Shown here piece after piece: positions 53,749 to 63,367 of a stretch of DNA of 64,000 nt (position 1 is its first letter; the number at the start of each line of letters is the position of its first letter). The stretch is from CAZTZY01 sp964617765 (lineage in GTDB: Bacteria > Pseudomonadota > Gammaproteobacteria > Pseudomonadales > DT-91): assembly GCA_964617765.1 (NCBI GenBank), contig CAZTZY010000001.1:1-64000 (forward strand), given 5' to 3'. Both the position numbers and the translations under genes were made by a program. A model generated the notes under the pieces. The model was not told where the DNA came from. It saw nothing but the letters and a program-made list of their open reading frames with translations, and did not search any database.

Positions 53749-56700
53749 TCATTTTTCCTGATAGATAACATGTATTTTATTGATATCCGGATTATTGATT
53801 ACCACTGTCTTTGTATTGGGTTCAGGAAATTGTATTTCAAGCCTGATTACTTTAGTACTTTTACCTAATCCAAAATGCACTTGTGCAGAATTGCGTGATA
53901 GATAATTGTTTTCAAAACGAATCTCGCGATATTGAGCACCATTTTCAGTAACCAATTGAATTTTTGTACCAATGCTTTCTGTATTCATCGGCAACCCAAT
54001 AACTTTTACATCCAACCAGTTCGCAAAACCATCTAAATGATTTTTAAAAACAGTGGGCGTACCTTCAAGCGGCACTGCGACAATATCAATATCTCCATCC
54101 TGTTCATAATCAAAACAAGCTACGCCTCTGGCATTTAGCGGCTTATCCAAGCCAATATCAGCAGATATATTTTCAAATCGATTTTGACCTTTGTTGATTA
54201 ACAGCCGTGGATGCGCTTTATTGAACGAAGCATAACTTTCCGACAGTGTGTTACTTAACTCTTCCTGCTTCGGTGAAATATATTTTGCAGTTTCTAACTT
54301 TTCACCAAAGCCGCTAACATAGAATATATCCAATAATCCATCATTGTTAAAATCTGCGGCGCATGCTCCCCATGACCATGCACTTTCCTTTATCATTATA
54401 TTTTCTCTAATTTGAGAAAATTGCCCTTTGCCTTTATTTTTATATAATCGGTTCCCTGTATATCCAGGAAGATCTTGACTAAAAATACTGGTTATATACC
54501 AGTCCACAAATCCATTATTATCAAAATCGCCTATTGCAGCACCCATACCATTATCATCATCAATCACTTTCTTATCAGTGATATCCATATAGTTACCTCC
54601 ATCGTTTCTGAAAATCTGGCTACGATGAAAATCTGCTGCCAATAATAAATCTTGATCGCCATCATTATCGATATCAGTAAAATTGGGCGTGAAGGTTAGA
54701 TCATTCGGGCCAATAGGAATTTCCACACTCGATCTGATGGCATCTTCTCCACCTGCAAATTTAACAGTTTCCGTATCTCTTAAAATCAGACCCTCATTTT
54801 TTGGAGCAAGATTACCTTGACCATCATTTAACCATAAATGCGGCTGCCTGATTGATTTATACGTTCGCCAAAAAGCAAATACGATATCCATGTCTCCATC
54901 AAGATCAATATCTGCAATCGAAGCGTTAATGACGGGCCCGGTCAAATCAGGAATATACATAACATCATTTTTCTGGCTCATAAAATCAAAGACTATATAG
55001 GCTGGTGCTTTACCCATATTCCCTACAAACAGATCGTATTTATAATCACCATCAAAATCCATAATGAGCGGCGTCACTTCACCTGCTTGCTGTTTAACAG
55101 GATAAGCTTGTCTGCTAAATTGACCTGATTGAGTTTGCAAATAAAACACTAGCCCATTCTCCCCAGCATCAAAAATAATATCATCAAGACAATCATTATT
55201 GACATCTGTTACAGACACACCTCCATAATTGACCATTTCTAACAGCCAACCTGGATTTATAACGCCCAAAGTTTTTGTATGACTCAAACCCACATCTTTA
55301 CCATGAATGGAAAAGAAAAGGCCTTTCCCGGAATGCGCTTTTATTGGACTTTCACAAGTTATGACTGGTCTTTTAATTTCGTTTGCCTGTAATGCCCGCA
55401 TTTTATTTTCAGGTACTGTGTAAACGGCGGATTCAATGACCTCCCGTTTCGTTTCAAAAATATCTCGCTGAAATGCAGACATGCACTTTTTATCAAGCAA
55501 GCATGGATCAGTAAGGCTATCTAAAAATACCAACACATCAGACATTTGTTCAGGCGTAATATCTTTTGGAAGAAGACTTATGGTCTTTTCATTATTATTG
55601 ATGAACCTATTAGTTATAGCTGCATTAATCGCATCATAATTTACATTCGGTATCTTTATAATCGTCAGATTTTTGTCTATGCGATTTTGTAACTGATGAT
55701 GATTCACTGCATCTTTTAACGTTGCAGCAACACCGTTATAAAAATATGGGGCTGTTGTGGTAATATTCAGCAAACTGGGTGTTTTAAAGGAGAAATCTAT
55801 AGCTGACTTATCTACATTAGCCCGACCATAATCCCAACCCGCATCGTTAGTTCCTAAGCCACTGGCAGGAATACCCAGATTATAAAATTTTTCATCAGAA
55901 AACGTCTTGCCGGAATGACAGGTCGAGCAACCCAATCCCCCCATACTCGGCTCTGAAAAAAACAAGATCGCACCTTTTTTTTGTTGCAAGGTCAAAGCAG
56001 AATCATCTCCCTTGATATAATTTTCAAAGGGTGAATTGACGAATACCAGTGTCGCCTGAAACTCCGACAGCACATTAGTTAAATGTGTTAGGGTTATCGA
56101 TTCATTACAATTTTCTGACTTGAAAACTGCGTTAAACTGTAAACACCAATGTTCGCTTGTTCGTAAGAAATCAATTATTCCTTGTTCAATTTCAACATTG
56201 TTTTTATTGGGAAGCAATCCACCCTTCATTTCAAAGGGTGATGTTAGTGGCATTCTTGCCTGAGTTTGCAACAAACTATTTTCTTCATAATAAGTTGGGT
56301 TTACCGGTGACACATTAAAACCCGTCCTTATTTTTTTATGCCCCGGTGCCATTTCTTCATATTGAACCCTGCCATCCCAGAACACATTCTTTTTATATAA
56401 AGATGTATTAAATACGGTAGGTGTATTACGTGGTATAAATCCTTTGGGGGTATTGGCAGAGTAAGTTTTTTCTGCGGCTTTTATACGCGCTTCACCCACA
56501 TTTTTGGAATCTCCACCACCAATACCAATAGGCAAGGCTACGCCATCTGCGCCACCTTTATCTGGATGATGGCAACTGGCACAAGATACCGAACCATCAA
56601 TGCTTAGATCGGGGCTAAAAAATAACTCTGCACCCAAATCCGCTAATGCCTTGTTTTGTGGCAGTGCCTGCAAATCAGCTTCAAAAGCTGCATCTAATTT

Positions 56701-56799
56701 ATGAGTAACAATTAAAGCTTTTAAATTTTTATCGACTTCCTTCCCACCCGAGCAGGCACTTAGAATCAACAGAATCCCTATCCAACATTTTTTTGGCAT
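53749..56799 (-). CDS. Di-heme cytochrome c peroxidase (MauG-type) fused to FG-GAP propeller and ASPIC/UnbV domain, lipoprotein (second copy)
   Basis: This 1016-aa paralogue of the protein at 49859-52933 has the same order. It has lipobox LSAC (Cys16), CASCH (73-77) and CSTCH near residue 290, then seven Asp-rich loops (DVNNDCLDDI, DFDGDYKYDL, DIDLDGDMDI, DIDNDGDQDL, GDFDNNGFVDW, DFNNDGLLDI, DYEQDGDIDI), then ASPIC/UnbV (NWLDVKVIGLPMNTESIGTKI, as NWLDVKVIGL and ESIGTKI). The peroxidase parts are very alike even in DNA, the rest is more diverged. ATG at 56799 was preferred to a TTG at 56814. It is the first gene of the three-gene operon. Both heme pairs are intact, so both copies should be functional. 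Confidence 0.9.
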   Translation of the reverse strand: MPKKCWIGILLILSACSGGKEVDKNLKALIVTHKLDAAFEADLQALPQNKALADLGAELFFSPDLSIDGSVSCASCHHPDKGGADGVALPIGIGGGDSKNVGEARIKAAEKTYSANTPKGFIPRNTPTVFNTSLYKKNVFWDGRVQYEEMAPGHKKIRTGFNVSPVNPTYYEENSLLQTQARMPLTSPFEMKGGLLPNKNNVEIEQGIIDFLRTSEHWCLQFNAVFKSENCNESITLTHLTNVLSEFQATLVFVNSPFENYIKGDDSALTLQQKKGAILFFSEPSMGGLGCSTCHSGKTFSDEKFYNLGIPASGLGTNDAGWDYGRANVDKSAIDFSFKTPSLLNITTTAPYFYNGVAATLKDAVNHHQLQNRIDKNLTIIKIPNVNYDAINAAITNRFINNNEKTISLLPKDITPEQMSDVLVFLDSLTDPCLLDKKCMSAFQRDIFETKREVIESAVYTVPENKMRALQANEIKRPVITCESPIKAHSGKGLFFSIHGKDVGLSHTKTLGVINPGWLLEMVNYGGVSVTDVNNDCLDDIIFDAGENGLVFYLQTQSGQFSRQAYPVKQQAGEVTPLIMDFDGDYKYDLFVGNMGKAPAYIVFDFMSQKNDVMYIPDLTGPVINASIADIDLDGDMDIVFAFWRTYKSIRQPHLWLNDGQGNLAPKNEGLILRDTETVKFAGGEDAIRSSVEIPIGPNDLTFTPNFTDIDNDGDQDLLLAADFHRSQIFRNDGGNYMDITDKKVIDDDNGMGAAIGDFDNNGFVDWYITSIFSQDLPGYTGNRLYKNKGKGQFSQIRENIMIKESAWSWGACAADFNNDGLLDIFYVSGFGEKLETAKYISPKQEELSNTLSESYASFNKAHPRLLINKGQNRFENISADIGLDKPLNARGVACFDYEQDGDIDIVAVPLEGTPTVFKNHLDGFANWLDVKVIGLPMNTESIGTKIQLVTENGAQYREIRFENNYLSRNSAQVHFGLGKSTKVIRLEIQFPEPNTKTVVINNPDINKIHVIYQEK

Positions 56800-56858
56800 T
56801 ATTATTTTTTCCAAAATTGTTACTTCATATTTTTTACAATTTACTCAAACATACATTG

Positions 56859-56888
56859 AAAAAAAGCCCATCACGAAGATGGGCTTTG
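56859..56888 (-). terminator. Rho-independent terminator after the large lipoprotein gene
   Basis: A 10-bp stem AAAGCCCATC / GATGGGCTTT (5-nt loop) at 56863-56887 has an A-run to the left that reads as T7 on the minus strand. It ends the transcript of the gene at 56905 and separates it from the di-heme operon. Confidence 0.93.
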
Positions 56889-56904
56889 CTTTAATAAACT
56901 TCTG

Positions 56905-59900
56905 TTAATTAACCGAGAACAATCCAGCCCACGGTACAGTACCATTTAACAATACCTGGAAGGATGCCTTTCCTCGCCCTGCACTGTAATCGGTTGGAGT
57001 ACTTGGGAAACAGCTACCCCCTGCAGTTTCTACATTTCTATCCAGATCTACATTTCCTCCCGCAGATTTTTCAAACAAACAGGTACGCTCACCATAAGTC
57101 ATATATGAGCGCCAACTTTCTATCATAAAGGGATAATTTGTATCACCCGACAAACTTAATACCCATTCGCGCCATGTGGCATCATAACCACACATGGTGG
57201 TTGTTATAACATCATCATATGCCCAATAAGATGAGTTACATCCGTTCATAGTTGCCGCAAGATTACCAAGAGTCGACGCAACATAATGCATATTCGTCGT
57301 ATCGTAGAAACCGGGTGCGGTTTGTTTATATTCGTTGGTATAAATGTAAATAATCCTTTCCTTGACTGTACAAGCTGTACCTCCGGTACAGATATCCCTT
57401 GGTACATGCCCCTCATCAGTCGGTGATATTTCAATATAGAACCTCTGCGCCAAAGAAGCTGTATCACAGGTTGCAAACTGCAACTGCGATCCCGCTGTTG
57501 AACTGCCTGGAGTGAAGTTCACTGCACCACCCGGATCACCTGTTCCATTAAATAATAAATGCGTTATGCACTTGCCGTTTTGTTTATTTTTCAACATAAC
57601 AAAACCAGCCGTATCAATAGTACATGCACCGGAATCATTGGTTGAATCTTTTACAGATGGGCATACATCAGTAGGTGCACCATTATCCGAATATATAGTG
57701 TCCCTATCTGCATCATCTTCACATAACTCGCCAAAACGATCGCCATCCGTATTGTTTTGATTCGCATTGGAGTAAATCATGTTTATCCATGGATAACTAC
57801 CCAGACTATTAATTGCCGCATCGCCTTTTCGCATTGTATTCCACCAGGCAATATCAGTGACACCTGGTGTTGCAGGTGTACCGGAACCTTTTGCGGCAGT
57901 TATTGCAGCGACTTGGGTAGCATCATCAATAGCATCATTTGTTAATTTCAGGTATTCCGTATAATCACCACTGGTGGTACCCGTGAGAACACCTTTCTCT
58001 TTAGCTACCCAGCGATTGATATGCCCTTTTATACGATCCACAAATGTACCCACAGGATCGCCGTTAGTATCGATATTGGCAGGTACAAGCCCGCCCTCTA
58101 TCTTGATCGCAGCTACTTGCATAAGTATCGGGGCTGCACAATTATCCTTATAATCGAGCATGCCATCACCATCAAGATCAAGACGTGGTATCGCCGGAGC
58201 TGCCGGAATATCTGGATCTCTGGCCTCCATCTGGAACATCAGGTTGGTACCTTTATTACCCGTAGTAGTGAGTGTATTGGTATTTACTACAAAATTGATG
58301 GTTTCACATACATAATCATATTTGCCGTCACTACCACTGGTTGTTCCAGTGATTGGACAACCACCCGCCGTTAATGATTGTGTTTTTAGAGTATCTGCAT
58401 CTGATTGATACAATACTTGCGTTCCATTGAGCGAGGTATCTGCCAATTTCGCCAAATCAATAATGATAAACTGGTCGGTTATTGACGGCAAAAAGTACAT
58501 GGTAACGAGATCCAGCACGCCTTGCAGCATACCTTGTGTTACTGGCAAACCAGTATTGTTAACCATAGTACGCAAGTTGAAGGTTGGAGAACCATCTATA
58601 CCTAAACGTACCGCGTTATCAACTTGTGAAATACTTGCCGCAATTGAAAAATCAACACCGAGACGTAATTGCTCTTTCCATACCCCATTTTCATTCAAAT
58701 CAAGGTGCATAACTGCAGATTCATAACCAATTCTCGCAGCTGCCGCACCACCCACTCCACCACCTACTGGATTCAAGGTAAAGTATGGTGGTGATTCAGG
58801 ATACAGACGAATTCGTGTTTGACCATCTGTGCCAACAGGTTTCGCTGGATCGGCCCCATACGTTGTTACCCCATTGACTAACGCAAAATGCGACATTCCC
58901 GAGGCATACAAAGCTGAAAAAGCCTGATTTATCGCATTCGAGCTAACAGCAACAGTGAGGTTTGTTCCTGCCTCACCAAGACTGTTATAGATTAACCCCA
59001 CATTAACAGGATCTTCCACATAAATAGGACCCAATGAAGGACGCGCAAGTGCATCGACTTTCAAGAGATTGAACATTGTTTCCAAACCAATAATCATGTC
59101 ATAAGGGCTTCCAGCACCAAACAGGTTATCTGTTTTCAGCGTTTCCACATTGACTGCCCAATTGAATTTGGCTGTACTGGTTGGAGCATTACAGGCAACA
59201 TTGGGACCTATATCATTTTTAGGGTACATACATGCACCAATAACAATTTTCTCTAAATTGTCATTGAGAATAGGATTCATGATACCCGGTAACATGCCTC
59301 CAATCAGGCCTTCAATCAATGGCATGATAATATCTACCAGGCCGCCCAGATTGATTCCACCCAGCGTGGTTTCACTGACCGATATATCCTGCAAACTAAA
59401 GTTAGAATCCGTCAGCTCAACATGGAATTTTTTGCTTTGAGCCGATACCACTGCACCTGTATCTACCACGATACGACCAATGGTCATGGTCATGGGATCT
59501 ATCGATAAATTAAAAAATAATATTTTCATATCAATACGCAGTGAAACCAGCATCTGGGTAATCACCATATCAATTTTCAGGTAGTTATTTGCCTGCACCT
59601 TGAACTTGTTTAGTAAAGCTGTCGAATTACCTGCCGTCATATTCACGCGCTTGACATTAATCGTCATGGGGATGCCTAACAGTGTGGCATATACCGGGTT
59701 TAGCCCCGCATTAAATGTACCGCCGTCTTGTGTTGTATTGCTGGACACAGGAAGCAAACCTGATGTTCCAGAAGTACAGAATCCACCATTGGGATTTTGT
59801 GAAACTGGATCATCTTTATTGGTATCATTCCAGCAAGTATTTCTTATATCAATTGGGGCTTTCTGTAACGTTGTATACAGCTGAGAAGCAATTATAGGCC

Positions 59901-60642
59901 TTAACGATTCAACAAATGAATCTCCAACCGCAATACGCATTGCGTTAGAAATTGACATCGCATTTATTTCATTACTATCAGCCAGATATTCTTTAGTAGT
60001 CACCTGACCATGCACATCAATTGCAGTAAAGTTATAAATACTAACACCAGTAGAAATATCAACACCTGTCTTGAAAAAGGTAGCTGCAGCTGTCACAGGA
60101 ATAACCCAAGTTGACTGTGTTGTCCTTTGTACAATACCTGTTGTTGGATCTATTGAATTTACCTTGATAACTTTCATCACCAGTGACGATATACCCGAAA
60201 CGTCACGCAATGTTCCACCCACATCTACGGTTCCCGTTCCACTATTGGTTTTGCCCCAGGTAACCAAAATTTCCGGCCCCGCATTATCCACTACAAAAGA
60301 CACTGTAGGCCCGAACGCCAATGGATCCACAGTCAGGGTGTTGGTACCCTGTTTCAAGTATTTTTTTACATTCAGTATGCTGGCCGTAGCTGAGGTTGAT
60401 CCATATACGAATTCGTCACTGATAGAAACACCGTTCAGGTAAACATCTGCCCTGGGAACTGTTTTGCTATATTTGATAACAAAATCAACCAGCTCATTTC
60501 CTATATAAGTGGCTCCCTTTTGAGGAAATTGCACAGAAAAAATAGTTGGCTGAATGCAGCTTGAGAGAAACAAAGCCGGAAGCAAGAACCACAATCGACA
60601 CAGTGCTTTTATACTTCTTTTTATGTTTATTTTGGTTTTCAT
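56905..60642 (-). CDS. Very large lipoprotein with thrombospondin-3-like calcium loops and C-terminal ricin-like region
   Basis: This 1245-aa protein starts at the ATG 60642 (strong AAGGTGA site) and has a lipobox LSSC (Cys29). Residues about 30-170 look like an Ig-like beta domain. A long central part (about 180-770) includes hydrophobic helical stretches such as IIMPLIEGLIGGMLPGIMN, faintly like lipid-binding TULIP proteins. A calcium motif LDLDGDGMLDYKDNCA (about 800) and DTIYSDNGAPTDVCP follow. Near 1050-1190 a QF/W pattern (NKQNGKCIT, LQFATCDTASLAQRFYIE) suggests a ricin-type carbohydrate-binding fold. I do not know the family. It is likely an outer-membrane or surface protein. It has its own terminator. 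Confidence 0.8.
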   Translation of the reverse strand: MKTKINIKRSIKALCRLWFLLPALFLSSCIQPTIFSVQFPQKGATYIGNELVDFVIKYSKTVPRADVYLNGVSISDEFVYGSTSATASILNVKKYLKQGTNTLTVDPLAFGPTVSFVVDNAGPEILVTWGKTNSGTGTVDVGGTLRDVSGISSLVMKVIKVNSIDPTTGIVQRTTQSTWVIPVTAAATFFKTGVDISTGVSIYNFTAIDVHGQVTTKEYLADSNEINAMSISNAMRIAVGDSFVESLRPIIASQLYTTLQKAPIDIRNTCWNDTNKDDPVSQNPNGGFCTSGTSGLLPVSSNTTQDGGTFNAGLNPVYATLLGIPMTINVKRVNMTAGNSTALLNKFKVQANNYLKIDMVITQMLVSLRIDMKILFFNLSIDPMTMTIGRIVVDTGAVVSAQSKKFHVELTDSNFSLQDISVSETTLGGINLGGLVDIIMPLIEGLIGGMLPGIMNPILNDNLEKIVIGACMYPKNDIGPNVACNAPTSTAKFNWAVNVETLKTDNLFGAGSPYDMIIGLETMFNLLKVDALARPSLGPIYVEDPVNVGLIYNSLGEAGTNLTVAVSSNAINQAFSALYASGMSHFALVNGVTTYGADPAKPVGTDGQTRIRLYPESPPYFTLNPVGGGVGGAAAARIGYESAVMHLDLNENGVWKEQLRLGVDFSIAASISQVDNAVRLGIDGSPTFNLRTMVNNTGLPVTQGMLQGVLDLVTMYFLPSITDQFIIIDLAKLADTSLNGTQVLYQSDADTLKTQSLTAGGCPITGTTSGSDGKYDYVCETINFVVNTNTLTTTGNKGTNLMFQMEARDPDIPAAPAIPRLDLDGDGMLDYKDNCAAPILMQVAAIKIEGGLVPANIDTNGDPVGTFVDRIKGHINRWVAKEKGVLTGTTSGDYTEYLKLTNDAIDDATQVAAITAAKGSGTPATPGVTDIAWWNTMRKGDAAINSLGSYPWINMIYSNANQNNTDGDRFGELCEDDADRDTIYSDNGAPTDVCPSVKDSTNDSGACTIDTAGFVMLKNKQNGKCITHLLFNGTGDPGGAVNFTPGSSTAGSQLQFATCDTASLAQRFYIEISPTDEGHVPRDICTGGTACTVKERIIYIYTNEYKQTAPGFYDTTNMHYVASTLGNLAATMNGCNSSYWAYDDVITTTMCGYDATWREWVLSLSGDTNYPFMIESWRSYMTYGERTCLFEKSAGGNVDLDRNVETAGGSCFPSTPTDYSAGRGKASFQVLLNGTVPWAGLFSVN

Positions 60643-60726
60643 ATTTTCACCTTTGTGTTCTCTACTTGCTTCAGCTTTAACCACGTTCTTATAGTTTCAA
60701 GCATTGAGAATTCTTTATATTTATTT

Positions 60727-63210
60727 TTATTTTTTTAATATCCATTTTTGATACATTACTGCAGGCACTCGCATTACTTTCCTATGTCCAAGATTACGGA
60801 ATACCCCAAATAACGATAACATAAATAGAAAGTGCCAATTGATAAAACCAAAATTATCAAATAAAGCTTTTGGAGTTATACTATTAAAGTCGCTAAAACA
60901 AACTGATGCAGTACCTCCAGACAAACTGTTTTCTGGCCTCATTCCATCTTCATTCCAGCAATCCAGTTGATAGCCATTATTCCATTCGAAGCCACCTATA
61001 TCGCAAGCCGTAATCAATCCATACTGATTAGGGTCATTAGGATTCACGTAATCTGAACGCGGCAAACCACGCTGGTCTACTGATACTGTACCATTACAAT
61101 TGCCCAGCGAGCTGCGTACCCATAATTCAAGATCATCTTTTACCAATGTAGAACTGGTTAATGCTTCATTTTGGGTACTTGGTATCCAATACATGCCACT
61201 CGTATTACCACATGCATGATAAATACCATTTGCCAGGGTAACCGCTGTTGGAACACATGTAGCAGAAAAGTAGTCGATTGATTTTGAGGAACTTTTTACA
61301 TTCCAAGTACCACCACTAAAGGGATTATTCAAGATTGAAAAAGTTCTCAAACTATTGATAACATCTGGGTCAACTGAATATCCATCAAATGTACCTCTTG
61401 ATCCATCAGGGCTTGAGGCTGAGCTTATTCTGACTTCATCGATTTCAGCTGTGGTGAATTTCGCCATTATTCCACTTGTAAGAAGGCTATCACTACCTCT
61501 ATCCAGGGTTGTAACCTGAGTATACGCTGCAGCAGATGTACTTAACGAATTCGCTGAGGCAACCAACACATAACCATCCTTATCAACATAGGTTCCGAAT
61601 GTTGTGCCACCAAGATTGAAAAAATATCTGCCTGCATCATAACTGCTATAACTTGCCATTGCGCCACGCGCCTGAGCCATACTTGTAAATGGGTTAGTCG
61701 GGGTTGTACCCACCGCACCTGCTGTAACATCGTTAGGTACAGCATTTTTTGCAATGCTATTCAATGCCAGTTTTAATGATTTATGCTGACCGCCATTTGC
61801 GGCCAAAGTCGTTTCGATAATATTAGCCAGTGTAGGCTCAGTAAGCGTTTGACTGGTTGAAGGCTTTGTCCATGTACCTGCAACTCCATTGATACTGTTA
61901 TAACCAATCATGTTATAACCACCATCAGTAACATATCCCATATCGCTGATATTTGGCCCACCCGCAGCACCTGCCGTGGTAGTGGTATTATTCAAAAACA
62001 ACGAGTGGCTTATTACAGGTTTCACACCAAGATAAGCAGAATTAACATTTATGGCTCCACCCTTGTTGCCCGTGCCATTAGCCGCATTATTCATAAATGT
62101 TGAGTATTTAATGATTGCTTGAGCTGTACCACCACCAAAATTGATTGCACCCCCTAATTTACCGGCTGCATTGGCCGTATTTGCAAAAAAAGTATTGCTG
62201 TTTATATTTAACGTGCCTGCAGTTACCGCCATAGCTCCACCGTTACCTGCAGTGGCTACGTTAGAATCAAACAGATTACTGTCAAGGTTTACCACGCCAA
62301 CAGAGTCTGAAAGTAATGCACCACCTGCTGCAGTATCTGAAATATTCCCCGTAAAACCAGAATTACTGATACTTATATTCGCACCACTGATCACTCTTAC
62401 TGCACCGGCAGACGTAGCAGCCCTGTTGCCATTAAATGCGCAATAATCACAAGTCACAAATACATTGGCGCCTGTAGCATAAATTGCTCCCCCGTCGGCG
62501 ATATCGGAGTTACTGGCCGGAACATCATCAATTGAATAGTTATTTGTAAATACCAGATTAGTTAGATCTGCGGTAGAAAATGACCCGGTTACATAAATCC
62601 CGGGGGCATGCCCTTTATTACCGGTAAATTTTACATTATTGATTTCAGCCTTGGCATTCTCTACAACCACACCACCATAGACTGTGGTTTTTAAATTCAT
62701 CCCGGTAATGGTTATACCATCAAGGATATTAACAGGCGATGTTGGAGTTACACCTGTACCGGAAAAACGCAAAAAGCGGGAAGTGGCATTTGCACCCACA
62801 TTGTTATATGACGGAGTTACCCCACCTGATACACCCGTATCATCCACTGGTGTATCACCGGAAAACACCACAACATTTTTTGTTGGATTCCTGAAATCAA
62901 CTGCCGTTTCAGTTCCTTCAAATCCACCATAAATTTTCAATACATATAATGTATTGGGTGGATTTAGCTCTACTTTAACTTTATCTGTGACCACTTCAGC
63001 CGAGAATTCATAGATGCCTGCTGCAACCCAGATTTCATCATCATTAGTTGCTACCTTGTTTTTTGCCGTAGCAAGAACGGCACATGCGTTAGCCCAACTT
63101 GAACAGTCACCAGATCCTGACGCGATTGGTTTCATATACCAGGTTGTTGCATTAGCAATCGTTGGTAACAATAAAGCAATTGCCATGGCAATACTTTTTG
63201 ATCGCAACAT
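60727..63210 (-). CDS. Beta-helix surface protein with choice-of-anchor-Q-like domain and C-terminal anchor
   Basis: This 827-aa protein has a signal peptide ending at NA (about residue 22). It continues with PIASGSGDCSSWANACAVL and KIYGGFEGTE, the start of a right-handed beta-helix also found in the giant protein at 34867. Asn/Gly-rich repeats (NNKFxGNxA type, e.g. NVKFTGNKG, GFTGNISD) fill residues about 160-460. The choice-of-anchor-Q pattern DQRGLPRSDY ... CDIGGFEWNN is at about 735-765. The end is a hydrophobic helix (INWHFLFMLSLFGVF) followed by basic residues, consistent with a surface sorting signal. GAGG precedes the ATG. Probably a cell-surface adhesin-like protein; its function is unknown. 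Confidence 0.88.
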   Translation of the reverse strand: MLRSKSIAMAIALLLPTIANATTWYMKPIASGSGDCSSWANACAVLATAKNKVATNDDEIWVAAGIYEFSAEVVTDKVKVELNPPNTLYVLKIYGGFEGTETAVDFRNPTKNVVVFSGDTPVDDTGVSGGVTPSYNNVGANATSRFLRFSGTGVTPTSPVNILDGITITGMNLKTTVYGGVVVENAKAEINNVKFTGNKGHAPGIYVTGSFSTADLTNLVFTNNYSIDDVPASNSDIADGGAIYATGANVFVTCDYCAFNGNRAATSAGAVRVISGANISISNSGFTGNISDTAAGGALLSDSVGVVNLDSNLFDSNVATAGNGGAMAVTAGTLNINSNTFFANTANAAGKLGGAINFGGGTAQAIIKYSTFMNNAANGTGNKGGAINVNSAYLGVKPVISHSLFLNNTTTTAGAAGGPNISDMGYVTDGGYNMIGYNSINGVAGTWTKPSTSQTLTEPTLANIIETTLAANGGQHKSLKLALNSIAKNAVPNDVTAGAVGTTPTNPFTSMAQARGAMASYSSYDAGRYFFNLGGTTFGTYVDKDGYVLVASANSLSTSAAAYTQVTTLDRGSDSLLTSGIMAKFTTAEIDEVRISSASSPDGSRGTFDGYSVDPDVINSLRTFSILNNPFSGGTWNVKSSSKSIDYFSATCVPTAVTLANGIYHACGNTSGMYWIPSTQNEALTSSTLVKDDLELWVRSSLGNCNGTVSVDQRGLPRSDYVNPNDPNQYGLITACDIGGFEWNNGYQLDCWNEDGMRPENSLSGGTASVCFSDFNSITPKALFDNFGFINWHFLFMLSLFGVFRNLGHRKVMRVPAVMYQKWILKK

Positions 63211-63320
63211 TTTCTTTTACCTCAATTTCACTGTTTTCCAGTTTTTTTATTTTTAAAATTTTGGCTGTTCTTGAACTATTAAGAACCTACAAAAAATTTT
63301 ATCTCTTTCTAATTCTTTAC

Positions 63321-63356
63321 CCGCCGATCAATCTTCTAACGAAAATTGATCGGCGG
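63321..63356 (-). terminator. Hairpin after the right-edge surface-protein gene
   Basis: A perfect 12-bp stem (CCGCCGATCAAT / ATTGATCGGCGG, 12-nt loop) lies just past the stop of the gene ending at 63368. There is no clear T-run on the minus strand, so it may be a terminator or an RNA-stabilising hairpin. Confidence 0.55.
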
Positions 63357-63367
63357 TTTATCAACAG

